Below, piece by piece: positions 17,685 to 26,093 of a stretch of DNA of 64,000 nt. The stretch spans positions 1 through 64,000 of the forward strand of contig CAVQMC010000001.1 in NCBI GenBank assembly GCA_963713505.1, in the 5' to 3' direction. Both the position numbers and the translations under genes were made by a program. A model generated the notes under the pieces. It saw only the letters and a list, made by a program, of their open reading frames with translations, did not search any database and was not told where the DNA came from. Positions within the stretch are counted from its first letter, which is position 1. Every line of letters begins with the position of its first letter. Origin of the DNA: CAVQMC01 sp963713505. GTDB taxonomy: Bacteria; Bacteroidota; Ignavibacteria; Ignavibacteriales; Ignavibacteriaceae.

Positions 17685-18546
17685 TTATTTATTTTCATCG
17701 CTAAGATGAAACCGTTTGAAAAGAGAAATTTTTATATCTGATTTGAATTTATTATTAAATTCTTTTATCAGATCACCAACAGTTCGTGTGTTATCTTTAA
17801 TAAATGCCTGTTCTATCAAGCAGTTTTCCTGATAAAACTTATTCAATTTACCATTTGCAATTTTATCCAGTATTTGTTCAGGTTTGCCTTCTTTTCTTGC
17901 AATTTCCTTATAAATTTCAATTTCTTTTTCAATAACATCTTTTTCAATTTCTTCTCTTGCAACACTTAAAGGTTTCATAGCAGCAACCTGCATTGCAATG
18001 TCTTTCCCTATTTCAGCTAATTCATCTCTATTGCTGTTTACATTATCAAATTTCACTAAAACACCAAGTTTCGATCCTAAATGGACATAATCAACTAACT
18101 AAACCATTATCTGCATTTTCAATATCAAATCTGGATATTTCAATTTTCTCACCTACTTTTCCAAGGACTTCTTCCATACGGATTTTTCAAAGCAGGGTTT
18201 TTTGCTAAAAGGTCTTCTACATCCTTTGGATTAGTTTCATAAACTTTATTTAAAACTTCATTCGGCAAAACTGGTAAAATCATCACTCTTTGCAACAAAG
18301 TCGGTTTCACAATTAACTTCGGCAATTGCACCTTTTTTCATATCCTCTGATATTTTGGTAACAACTAAACCTTCATTTGCAGATTTTTCAGCTCTTTTAG
18401 CTGCAACCGAAGCACCTTTTTTTCTTAAGAATTTCGATTGCTTTATTCATATCTCCGTTAGCTTCGGTAAGGGCTTTTTTGCAGTCCATCATACCGGCTC
18501 CGGTTTTTTTCCTTAATTCATTTACTTGCTGAGCTGTAATAGCCAT
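17685..18546 (-). CDS. tsf: Elongation factor Ts, with four frame breaks in this sequence
   Basis: Nucleotide exchange factor for EF-Tu. The ATG at 18546 begins MAITAQQVNELRKKTGAGMM and DCKKALTEANGDMNKAIEIL, the UBA-like EF-Tu-binding signature. The frame then shifts in an A-run near 18418 (next segment ASVAAKRAEKSANEGLVV), near 18262 (NEVLNKVYETNPKDVEDLL), near 18180 (MEEVLGKVGEKIEISRF), and at 18097-18104. At the last site an AGTT duplication precedes DYVHLGSKLGVLVKFDN. The remainder (IAMQVAAMKPL to the C-terminus) is intact. Repaired, it would be about 285 aa. The gene is essential and single copy in most bacteria, so these are most likely consensus errors. Confidence 0.93.
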
Positions 18547-18565
18547 AACTTTAAATTCCTTATTT

Positions 18566-19453
18566 TTAAGATTTTGAAGATTCTTCTTCTTTATTTTCTT
18601 CAGTTGATTCACTTGCCGGTTTTACCGGTTCTTCATTTTTTACTTTAGGAGCTTTTACAGTTTTTTTCTTTTCTTCCTTTGGCTCTGCTTTCTTTTCTTC
18701 CGCTTCGGTTGCTTCTTTTTCTTTTTTCTGTCTTTCTCTTTCAGCAGCTTCTTCAGCTTTTAATTCTTTTGCTTTTGCATTACCTTCAATAACAGAATCA
18801 GCCATGTATTTCACAACTAATTCAATTGTTTTTACAGCATCATCATTTGCCGGAACAATGTGGTCAACTTCTTCAGGATCACAGTTTGTATCTACAATAG
18901 CAAATACAGGTATATTTAATCTCTGTGCTTCCTTAACTGCAATTGATTCTTTTTTAATGTCTACAATAAAAAGTGCACCGGGAAGTCTTGACATAGTTTC
19001 TACACCTTCAAGAACTTTTTTCAGTTTATCTTTTTCTCTTGTTAAGAAAAGTCTTTCTTTTTTAGTAATTTTATCAAATGTCCCGTCTGTTTCCTGCTTT
19101 TCGATATTATTTAATCTTTTAACGCTCTTTCTAATAGTAGCAAAATTAGTCAGCATACCGCCGAGCCATCTTTCGCTGACCCAGTTGCTGTCGCATCTTC
19201 TTGCTTCGGTTTCAATAATATTTTTTGCTTGATTTTTTGTTCCTACGAACAAAACTCTTTTACCTTCGGAAACTAATTTGCTCAGTTCGTCGGCAGAGTT
19301 TGAAAGCAAAGTTTGAGTTTTCTTTAAATCAATAATATGAATACCGTTTTTTTCCATAAAAATATACGGTTTCATTTTAGGATTCCAACGACGGGTTAAA
19401 TGACCGAAGTGAGCACCAGCTTCAATAAGCTGGGTTAATTCTAGCTTTTGCAT
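18566..19453 (-). CDS. rpsB: 30S ribosomal protein S2 with long charged tail
   Basis: The core (residues 1 to about 230) is typical S2: LIEAGAHFGHLTRRWNPKMKPYIFMEKNGIHIIDLKKT, VLFVGTKNQAKNII, NWVSERWLGGMLTNFATIRKS, PGALFIVDIKKESIAVKEAQRLNIP and DTNCDPEEVDHIVPANDDA. The C-terminal 65 residues are a low-complexity Lys/Glu/Ala tail (ELKAEEAAERERQKKEKEA and on), giving 295 aa against about 240 in E. coli. AGGAG lies 6 bases ahead of the ATG. tsf follows after 19 bases. Confidence 0.97.
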   Translation of the reverse strand: MQKLELTQLIEAGAHFGHLTRRWNPKMKPYIFMEKNGIHIIDLKKTQTLLSNSADELSKLVSEGKRVLFVGTKNQAKNIIETEARRCDSNWVSERWLGGMLTNFATIRKSVKRLNNIEKQETDGTFDKITKKERLFLTREKDKLKKVLEGVETMSRLPGALFIVDIKKESIAVKEAQRLNIPVFAIVDTNCDPEEVDHIVPANDDAVKTIELVVKYMADSVIEGNAKAKELKAEEAAERERQKKEKEATEAEEKKAEPKEEKKKTVKAPKVKNEEPVKPASESTEENKEEESSKS

Positions 19454-19568
19454 TTTTACTCCTGTTTTTCTTCTACTTCCTTCGTCTTTACCTACAATCC
19501 CTTTTTATTCGGGACACAGGCGGTAAATCGGAAAGTATGAATGATTATTAAATAATGATTTTAAAAAA

Positions 19569-19956
19569 TTATCTTTTAGAAAATTGAAATCTTTTTCTAG
19601 CTTTTGGCTGCCCGTATTTCTTTCTTTCAACCATTCTAGGATCTCTAGTTAAAAATCCTTCGCTTTTTAAAGCCGGTCTAAAATCCGGGTTAATATCTAT
19701 TAATGCTCTTGCAATTCCCAATCTGATAGCTTGTGCTTGACCTGTTGTGCCACCGCCTTTTACATTAACAATTGTGTCATATTGTCCCATAGTCTCGGTA
19801 ACTTTGAAATGGAGCAAGGATATCTTCTCTACTTAATAACTGCGGAAATGCAACCTCAACTTCTTTTCCGTTAACAACAATTTTCCCGCTTCCGTTTCTT
19901 AGTATCACTCTGGCTACTGAAGTTTTTCTTCTACCAATATGAATTTGATCTGCCAT
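19569..19956 (-). CDS. rpsI: 30S ribosomal protein S9, one frameshift in this sequence
   Basis: From the ATG at 19956 (GGAGA upstream) the frame gives MADQIHIGRRKTSVARVILR, NGSGKIVVNGKEVEVAFPQ and LLSREDILAPF. One extra C near 19806 then shifts it. The remainder KVTETMGQYDTIVNVKGGGTTGQAQAIRLGIARAL and the conserved C-terminus RDPRMVERKKYGQPKARKRFQFSKR are in the neighbouring frame. Repaired length is about 129 aa, normal for S9. The basic tail ends in KR as the family requires for P-site tRNA contact. Confidence 0.93.
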
Positions 19957-19966
19957 TTTCTCTCCG

Positions 19967-20408
19967 TTATAAACTTAATAGCTTCGGGTTTCTGTGCTTT
20001 ATGCGGATGTTCTTCACCAGCATATACTTTTAATTTCTTTACTAGTTGTTTTCCAAGTCTGTTTTTGGGCAGCATGCCTTTAACAGCAGTTTCAATAACA
20101 AATTCCGGCTTAGAAGCCATTAGTTGTTCAAATGATTTAATCTTTAATCCGCCTGGATAACCTGAATAATGGTAGTAATTTTTCAAAAGAGATCTTTTGC
20201 CGGTTACTTTAACCTGATCGGCATTAATGATAATTACAAAATCACCGGTATCCATGTTAGGGGTAAAAGTCGGTTTATTTTTACCGCGAATAACCGAAGC
20301 AACTTTTGTAGCTAATCTGCCGAGCACTTGATCTTTTGCATCGACTATATACCACTTTCTATCGGCATCTTCAGGTTTTATAAATTTTGTCAATTTTTCT
20401 TGTTTCAC
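19967..20408 (-). CDS. rplM: 50S ribosomal protein L13, end shifted by one base
   Basis: L13 motifs: KWYIVDAKDQVLGRLATKVASVIRGKNKP, DTGDFVIIINADQVKVTGKR, NYYHYSGYPGGLK and MLPKNRLGKQLVKKLKVYAGEEHPHKAQKPE. As given, the frame runs on past rpsI's start to 19914. Removing one base near 19981 instead gives QKPEVLSL and a TAA at 19967, 10 bases ahead of the rpsI ATG. That gives the usual 146 aa size, so I use that end. The rplM-rpsI-rpsB-tsf order is the classic one. Confidence 0.93.
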
Positions 20409-20453
20409 GTAATTTTCCTCCGAAACCCAAAATCATTTCAAATAAAGAACCAA

Positions 20454-20513
20454 AATTTAATTTTAACTGTAAAAAAAGTCAAGAAAATTACGAATTTAAT
20501 TGTTGAATTCAAA
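20454..20513 (-). promoter_or_regulatory. Promoter region of the rplM-rpsI-rpsB-tsf operon
   Basis: Two overlapping minus-strand candidates. One is sigma-70-like: TTGACT (20482-20477), 17 bases, TAAATT (20459-20454). The other is of Bacteroidota type: TTTG (20513-20510), 19 bases, TAATTTTC (20490-20483). Either would start transcription 30-60 bases ahead of rplM. The first resembles the TTGACA promoters at the left edge. Confidence 0.45.
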
Positions 20514-20552
20514 GGAAGGAATCAAATATATATTTAATTTTGGCCTAAAAAT

Positions 20553-20579
20553 AAAAACCCGGAAAAACCCGGGTTTTTT
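20553..20579 (-). terminator. Terminator between the DUF4412 gene and rplM
   Basis: The stem AAAAACCCGG / CCGGGTTTTT has T-runs on both strands. It follows the minus-strand gene ending at 20593 and separates it from rplM. Confidence 0.8.
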
Positions 20580-20592
20580 GAATCACACTCAA

Positions 20593-21265
20593 TTATTTCC
20601 CAGAATTCATCCCTGGCATTTCAAATTTTTTATATCCAGCCGGCACTGTAAACAAACTTGCATCCAATGATTCTTTTTTAACTGAAGTGACTTCCATTTT
20701 TCCCTGATCATTTCCGTAATTATCTTTAATATTTACATCCATCGGAAAAGCTCCTTCACTTTCAATTTCTTTCATCCATTCAGGCTGATTATCGTCCGAA
20801 CCATGCATTGAATACCCGGAAAACATTTTAAGTGCACCTAAATCTTTTGTCATCCATGCAACACCTTGTTCATCATTACTTGTATAATTCCATTTTTCAC
20901 ATTTATAGCCATTAATTGTCTTTGTTTCACCGGTTTTAGTGAATTTAACATCTTTATTATCCTGGTCCATCTTCATTATCCATATTTTGATCTACAGGAA
21001 ATTCCATATACATATTTTGCTGCGGCATTATCATTGTCATCGTTTTGTTTCCTTCATCGAACAAAATAACAGCGGAATGGCCTTGTTCGTTAACTTCCAT
21101 TCTTATTTTATTTCCTTTAATAAATAAGACATTTCATGCGATTCACCGTTTATAAGTCATCTTCATATTTATTTTACCTTCAAATTTCGGCTGAGCAGAG
21201 ACAATAATTTGAAAAGCAAAAATAAAAAGCACATTTAATGATAATAACAAATTACTTTTTCTCAT
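20593..21265 (-). CDS. DUF4412-like secreted protein, frameshifted
   Basis: From the ATG at 21265: signal peptide MRKSNLLLSLNVLFIFAFQIIVSAQ, then PKFEGKINMKMTY. At least three frame breaks (near 21150, 21110 and 20985) separate NGESHEMSY, IKGNKIRMEVNEQGHSAVILFDEGNKTMTMIMPQQNMYMEF and the intact 3' part. That last part contains GETKTINGYKCEKWNYTSNDEQGVAWMTKDLG and SLFTVPAGYKKFEMPG. This matches the DUF4412 pattern of periplasmic proteins: a lipid-carrier-like beta-sheet with a conserved GYxCEKW. Function unknown. The broken frames are probably sequence errors given their neighbours. Confidence 0.65.
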
Positions 21266-21286
21266 GATATTGAATAGCTCCTTTCT

Positions 21287-22017
21287 TTAATTAAAAATTG
21301 AATTACCAAACTTAAAAGATTTAATCATTGCAAAAAAATCTGTTTGAAAAGATTTAAAAGCCTCTCTTCCATTCATTATTAATTTTAAACTGAAATCTTC
21401 GTCTGAATTAGTACGTAAATAAAAAATTTGAGAAACTTGACCTTTTAGTTCTCTAGGTTCGTTATAATATGCCACAAATGTACCAAAATCTTTTTTAAAC
21501 TTAAATCTGGATTTGTTAAATAAATATTTTTCTTTTACTTCAAGATGCACGTATGGAGGCGGATTATAATCACTATTAGCATACCAAAATGTTACTCCGT
21601 CTAATTGATGATTTTTATTTTGGTCAAGATATGTCCAGCCGCCGGGATATTTCAGATTAACATTTAATGTTGGTTCACTATAAACTTGTTTGAGCATTAG
21701 AAGTATCTGCATCTATATCTTTAAAATTATAAAATTGAAATGTATTTGCAGTTTTATTTTTTACTATTTTTTTCTCGATATTTTTTTCTTGAGTTTTTTT
21801 CTCAACTTCATTTTTAGTATTAATAATTTTATTCTGTTTGTTTATTTCATGAACAGAATTATCAACATTGAAGATAAATCGTATTAATTACAGGTTTTGT
21901 ATAATTAAATCCTTCATATAATATAATAGTTGCAAAAAAAGCCAAATGAATAAAAATAGATAATGAAAGTCCAAAACTAAGAGTTGAAATTTCCTTTATT
22001 TTAAAATAAAAATTCAT
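21287..22017 (-). CDS. Membrane-anchored envelope protein, function unknown, frameshifted
   Basis: From the ATG at 22017: MNFYFKIKEISTLSFGLSLS followed by IFIHLAFFATIILYEGF, an N-terminal anchor of the topology seen in TonB-like proteins. A Lys/Glu/Asn-rich linker (NKQNKIINTKNEVEKKTQEKN) and a soluble domain (YPGGWTYLDQNKNHQLDGVTFWY...QIFYLRTNSDEDFSLKLIMNGREAFKSF) follow. Two frame breaks, near 21872 and 21685, interrupt it. The domain is not one I recognise. It ends 22 bases before the DUF4412-like gene and probably forms an operon with it. Confidence 0.5.
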
Positions 22018-22124
22018 ATCGATAAAAAATTAAAAGCAGTTCAAACAAATTCAAGACATAAATTTACATTAGCTCAACATTAAAAAATTGTAATTTATTT
22101 TGTGATTTTACAACTGTCTTATCC

Positions 22125-22155
22125 TTTGATGGATTTAATTAAATTACTAATTTTG
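22125..22155 (+). promoter_or_regulatory. Bacteroidota-type promoter upstream of the epimerase
   Basis: TTTG (22125-22128), exactly 19 bases, then TAATTTTG (22148-22155). This is a perfect match to the Bacteroidota -33 TTTG / -7 TAnnTTTG consensus. It lies 44 bases ahead of the ATG at 22199. Confidence 0.6.
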
Positions 22156-22198
22156 TAAGCTATTATACATATTATTCTATCATTTAAAGGCAAAAATA

Positions 22199-23236
22199 AT
22201 GAAATTTTTGATTACCGGGGGTGCCGGTTTTTTAGGAATAAATTTGGTCAGGTATCTTCATTCTCAGGGTCATGATGTTGCATCTTTGGATATAGTTAAA
22301 TTCGATTATGCAGATATGAATGACAAAATTGAAATTATAACCGGGGATATTAGAGATAAAGAACTAGTTAAAAAATCACTCGCTAATGTTGATGTAGTAA
22401 TTCATACGGCAGCAGCTCTTCCCTTATACAAACCAGAAGACATATTTTCAACAGATATTGAAGGTACAAGAAATTTATTGAAATCTGCAAAAGAAAATAA
22501 TGTACAAAGGTTTATTCATATTTCTTCAACTGCAGTTTATGGAATTCCCGATCATCATCCAATTTACGAGCATGATAAACTTGACGGTGTTGGTCCATAC
22601 GGAAAAGCAAAAATTCAAGCAGAAGAAGAATGTTTAAAGTATAGAAAAGAAGGAATGTGTGTTCCGATTATCCGTCCCAAATCATTTGTCGGTCCGGAAA
22701 GACTTGGGGTGTTTGCTCTTTTTTATGATTGGGCAAAAGACGGCAAAGGTTTTCCAATGATCGGAAACGGAAATAATATTTATCAGCTTTTAGATGTTGA
22801 AGATCTTTGCGATGCCATTTATTTATGTGCAACTTTAGATAAAGATAAAGTAAATGATACATTTAATATTGGTGCAAAAAAATATACAACGATGAAAGAA
22901 GATTATCAGGCTGTTCTGGATTATGCAGGATTCGGGAAAAAAATAAAAGGACTTCCAGAAAAGCCAATAATTATTACTTTAAAAGTTTTAGAAGCATTTA
23001 AACTTTCTCCATTATATAAATGGGTTTATGAAACTGCTTCCAAAGATTCTTTTGTATCAATTGAAAAAGCAGAAAAAGTTTTAGGTTATAAACCAAAATA
23101 TTCCAACAAAGATGCTTTGGTAAGAAATTACAAATGGTACATGGAGCATCTTGATGATTTCAAAAATCAAAGCGGGGTTTCCCATAGAGTTCCATGGAAA
23201 CAAGGAATATTAAAAGTTGCTAAAATGTTTTTTTAA
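22199..23236 (+). CDS. NAD-dependent epimerase/dehydratase family protein
   Basis: Extended short-chain dehydrogenase acting probably on a nucleotide sugar. The NAD site is ITGGAGFLGINLVRYL. GDIRDKELVKKSLANVDVVIHTAA, ISSTAVYG, PYGKAKIQAEE (Tyr/Lys pair), RPKSFVGPERLGVF and QLLDVEDLCDAIYLC follow. The 345 aa length is typical. The exact substrate cannot be told. AAAGG lies ahead of the ATG. It is 82 bases before the deoxyhypusine-synthase-like gene. Confidence 0.85.
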   Translation: MKFLITGGAGFLGINLVRYLHSQGHDVASLDIVKFDYADMNDKIEIITGDIRDKELVKKSLANVDVVIHTAAALPLYKPEDIFSTDIEGTRNLLKSAKENNVQRFIHISSTAVYGIPDHHPIYEHDKLDGVGPYGKAKIQAEEECLKYRKEGMCVPIIRPKSFVGPERLGVFALFYDWAKDGKGFPMIGNGNNIYQLLDVEDLCDAIYLCATLDKDKVNDTFNIGAKKYTTMKEDYQAVLDYAGFGKKIKGLPEKPIIITLKVLEAFKLSPLYKWVYETASKDSFVSIEKAEKVLGYKPKYSNKDALVRNYKWYMEHLDDFKNQSGVSHRVPWKQGILKVAKMFF

Positions 23237-23318
23237 TATCTGAATTGTGAATAAATACATTTTACTTAAGCTGATTAAATTTTATATTTTATGAAAACTA
23301 AACATTAGGAGTGCAAAA

Positions 23319-24362
23319 ATGGCAAGTAAAAAAGATTTTCTGAAAGATACTATAAAGCATATTGATATTAAAAAGAATAATGTAATTCCGCTCGTCGAAT
23401 CCATGGAACACATGGCATTTTCCGCAAGGGATTTAAACCGTGCATCCCGAATTTATGATATGATGTTGAAAGATAAAGACTGCGGCATTATTTTAACTTT
23501 AGCAGGAAGTTTATTCAGTGCAGGATTAAAAAAAGTAGTGCATGATCTTGTAGCAAACAACATGGTTGATGCAATTGTTTCCACCGGTGCAATAATGGTT
23601 GATCAGGATTTTTTTGAAGCACTCGGATTTAAACATTATATAGGAACTCCTTTCAGCGATGATAATTTATTAAGAGACCTTCACATAGACAGAATTTATG
23701 ATACTTATATAGATGAAGATGAATTAAGAATCTGCGATGATACTACCGCAAAAATTTTTGACAGCCTGGAACCGAGACCTTATTCATCAAGAGAACTTTT
23801 ATGGGAATTTGGAAAATATTTAGAAAAAAACGGCGGACCTAAAGTAGACGATAGTGTAATTTATGCTGCTTATAAAAATAACGTCCCTATTTTCGTTCCT
23901 GCTTTTTCCGACTGTTCCGCAGGTTTTGGATTTATTGTTCATCAAACTCAAAACCCGGACAAACATGTTTCAATAGATTCTGCAAAAGATTTTCTGGAAT
24001 TGACTAAAATAAAATTAAACAGCAAAGAAACAGGAATTTTCATGATTGGCGGCGGTGTTCCTAAAAACTTTACACAAGATATTGTTGTTGCTGCAGATAT
24101 TTTACAGGAAGATGCACCAATGCATAAATATGCAGTTCAAATTACAGTTGCAGATGTAAGAGACGGAGCGCTTTCAAGTTCAACTTTAAAAGAAGCAAGC
24201 TCCTGGGGAAAAGTAGAAACAACATTCGAGCAAATGGTTTATTCAGAAGCAACAATTGCAATGCCTTTAATTACTGGCTATGCTTATCATAAAGGTTCCT
24301 GGAAAGAAAGAAAACCGAAAGAATTTCAAAAGTTATTTAAAAGTGAGCATGCTTCTGTATAA
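23319..24362 (+). CDS. Deoxyhypusine synthase family protein
   Basis: The family transfers an aminobutyl group from spermidine to a lysine of eIF5A in eukaryotes and archaea. Bacteria lack eIF5A, and bacterial homologues are thought to act in polyamine metabolism. The 347 aa protein shows DCGIILTLAGSLFSAGLKKVV, VSTGAIMVDQDFFEAL, PIFVPAFSDCSAGFGF, GIFMIGGGVPKNF and EASSWGKVE. The last contains the lysine that forms the covalent imine intermediate, so it should be catalytically competent. AGGAG sits before the ATG and a terminator follows. No other polyamine gene is adjacent. Confidence 0.88.
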   Translation: MASKKDFLKDTIKHIDIKKNNVIPLVESMEHMAFSARDLNRASRIYDMMLKDKDCGIILTLAGSLFSAGLKKVVHDLVANNMVDAIVSTGAIMVDQDFFEALGFKHYIGTPFSDDNLLRDLHIDRIYDTYIDEDELRICDDTTAKIFDSLEPRPYSSRELLWEFGKYLEKNGGPKVDDSVIYAAYKNNVPIFVPAFSDCSAGFGFIVHQTQNPDKHVSIDSAKDFLELTKIKLNSKETGIFMIGGGVPKNFTQDIVVAADILQEDAPMHKYAVQITVADVRDGALSSSTLKEASSWGKVETTFEQMVYSEATIAMPLITGYAYHKGSWKERKPKEFQKLFKSEHASV

Positions 24363-24383
24363 TTACAGAGAAAAAATTTCTAA

Positions 24384-24414
24384 GAAAAGCCCCATTTTAA
24401 TCGGGGCTTTTTTA
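24384..24414 (+). terminator. Intrinsic terminator
   Basis: AAAAGCCCC, eight-base loop, GGGGCTTTTTT, 22 bases past the stop of the deoxyhypusine-synthase-like gene. Confidence 0.9.
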
Positions 24415-24500
24415 ATTGCTAACTATTGTTGAAATTAGTATAAAATTTTTCTAATATAATTATTAATATTTTATATAAATAAGTTAATTCAGGGGGTAAT

Positions 24501-26082
24501 ATGAAGATTGTCTCAAACAAATTTAGGCACATCTTCTTCATTTCATGCGGTTTGACATTATTACTTTCCATTATTTCATTTCCTCAAAAACAAGGAGATA
24601 AGTACAGATTTAATATCAATAATATTAATATACCGATGAATAACAAAGGTGTAATGGCTGATGTTAATATTCCGCCCGATGGTTCTTTAGGAAGATTTGC
24701 CGGACATGGATTTTTATATTCTGGAGGATTTTTCTTAAGCGGATATCACAATGACACTTTATTTGCAAATGCTGTAGCAACATCAACTTTGGAAACAGAC
24801 TATGTTCCGGGTACAGTTGCCTCAGGCCCAAACGATCCTAGAGCACAATTATATAAAGTAGATGTTCAAGATGTACCTTTCGGACAAAGCTGGCAGGATT
24901 GGAAGGATGCTGTTGATCTTGGTGCTGATTTTTATGACGGCGACGGTGATGGTCAGTATAATCCGGTTGATCTCAATAATAACGGTCAGTGGGATCCAAA
25001 TGAAGACAAACCTAGTAATTTGGGGTGATCAAACTGTTTGGTGTGTGTATAATGACGGACTTCCCGCCGATCAAAGAAGATGGAATCAATCAGGACCGTT
25101 AGGAATTGAAATAAGACAGACTTTATTTGCTTTTGCACAAAGCGGAATTGAAGGTAATTTTATAATTATTAAATACAAAATAAGAAATACCGGATTGGTA
25201 GCCTCGAGCTTAGATTCTGTTTATTTTGGTGTTTGGACTGATCCGGATATTGGTGATGCATGGGATGATATGGTTGGAAGTGATGTTTCACTACAGTCCC
25301 AATTTACTTATAATAATGGTCCCGATGATACTTATGGAAATAATCCTCCAGCTTTTTTCACTCCGATATTATCTTCTACAGGTAAAATACAAATTTCATC
25401 ATCGTGTTCTTTAATAGGCGGAGATCCTTTATTAGATGGATCCAAGTAATATTACTGATGCAAGAAATTATATGCTTGGATTATTAAGAGATGGAAGTGA
25501 AATTGATCCATGCAACTGGGCTTATAGCGAATAAGAGGCAATGTAGATTGCGATACTTTAAATAGTAGAATTTGGTACTCCGGAGATCCGGTTACAAATA
25601 TAGGATGGATATTTAATGCACCCTCAGATGTTCGTAACATAGTTAGTATAGGTCCATTCACATTAACACAAAATTCAGATTATGAAATTGTTACAGCTTA
25701 TGCAGTTGGGCAAGGTTCTGATGCTTTATCTTCTATTACTGTAGGGCGTGATATTGTTAATTACATTAAAAACAATGTTGTTGTTACAGATGTTAAAAAC
25801 CAAAAAGATCAAGTTGTAAACTCATTTAATTTACAACAGAATTTTCCCAATCCGTTCAATCCTTCAACTAGCATTAAATTTTCTTTGCAGAAATCCGGTA
25901 TTATTACTCTAAAAGTTTTCGATGTTCTTGGACGTGAAGTTAAAACTTTATTTGAAGGTTATAAAAATGCTGGTGAACATCAAATTAATTTTAATGCTAA
26001 AAGTTTAGCAAGCGGTATTTATTATTATCAGCTTATTCAAAATAATAACATTCAAACTAAAAAAATGATGTTAATCAAATAA
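24501..26082 (+). CDS. Secreted T9SS cargo protein, tandem copy 1, frameshifted
   Basis: Signal peptide (MKIVSNKFRHIFFISCGLTLLLSIISF), then a roughly 420 aa exported domain with a calcium-loop-like GDGDGQYNPVDLNNNGQWD. A C-terminal T9SS sorting domain follows: NFPNPFNPSTSIKFSL, LKVFDVLGREVKTLF, ASGIYYYQLIQ. GGGGG lies ahead of the ATG. Frame breaks at about 25013 (an extra T compared with copy 2), 25437 and 25533 interrupt it; the correct reading is clear by comparison with copy 2. Function of the exported domain is unknown. Proteins of this build are plentiful in Ignavibacteria. Confidence 0.75.
24640..25230 (+). repeat. Duplicated segment, copy 1
   Basis: Matches 26224-26814 at an offset of 1584 bases. 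Stretches of more than 70 bases appear identical, for example from about 24775, including third codon positions. Confidence 0.7.
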
Positions 26083-26093
26083 GTGAGGTTAAT

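Noticed and set aside
18804..19232. A 142 aa plus-strand frame over rpsB
   Set aside because: It is the antisense shadow of a conserved ribosomal protein gene, with no Shine-Dalgarno sequence and no protein similarity.
24862..25449. A 195 aa frame starting MFKMYLSDKAGR inside T9SS cargo copy 1
   Set aside because: Only the part from VIWGDQTVW onward is real protein; the first 50 residues are an out-of-frame reading before the frameshift at 25013.
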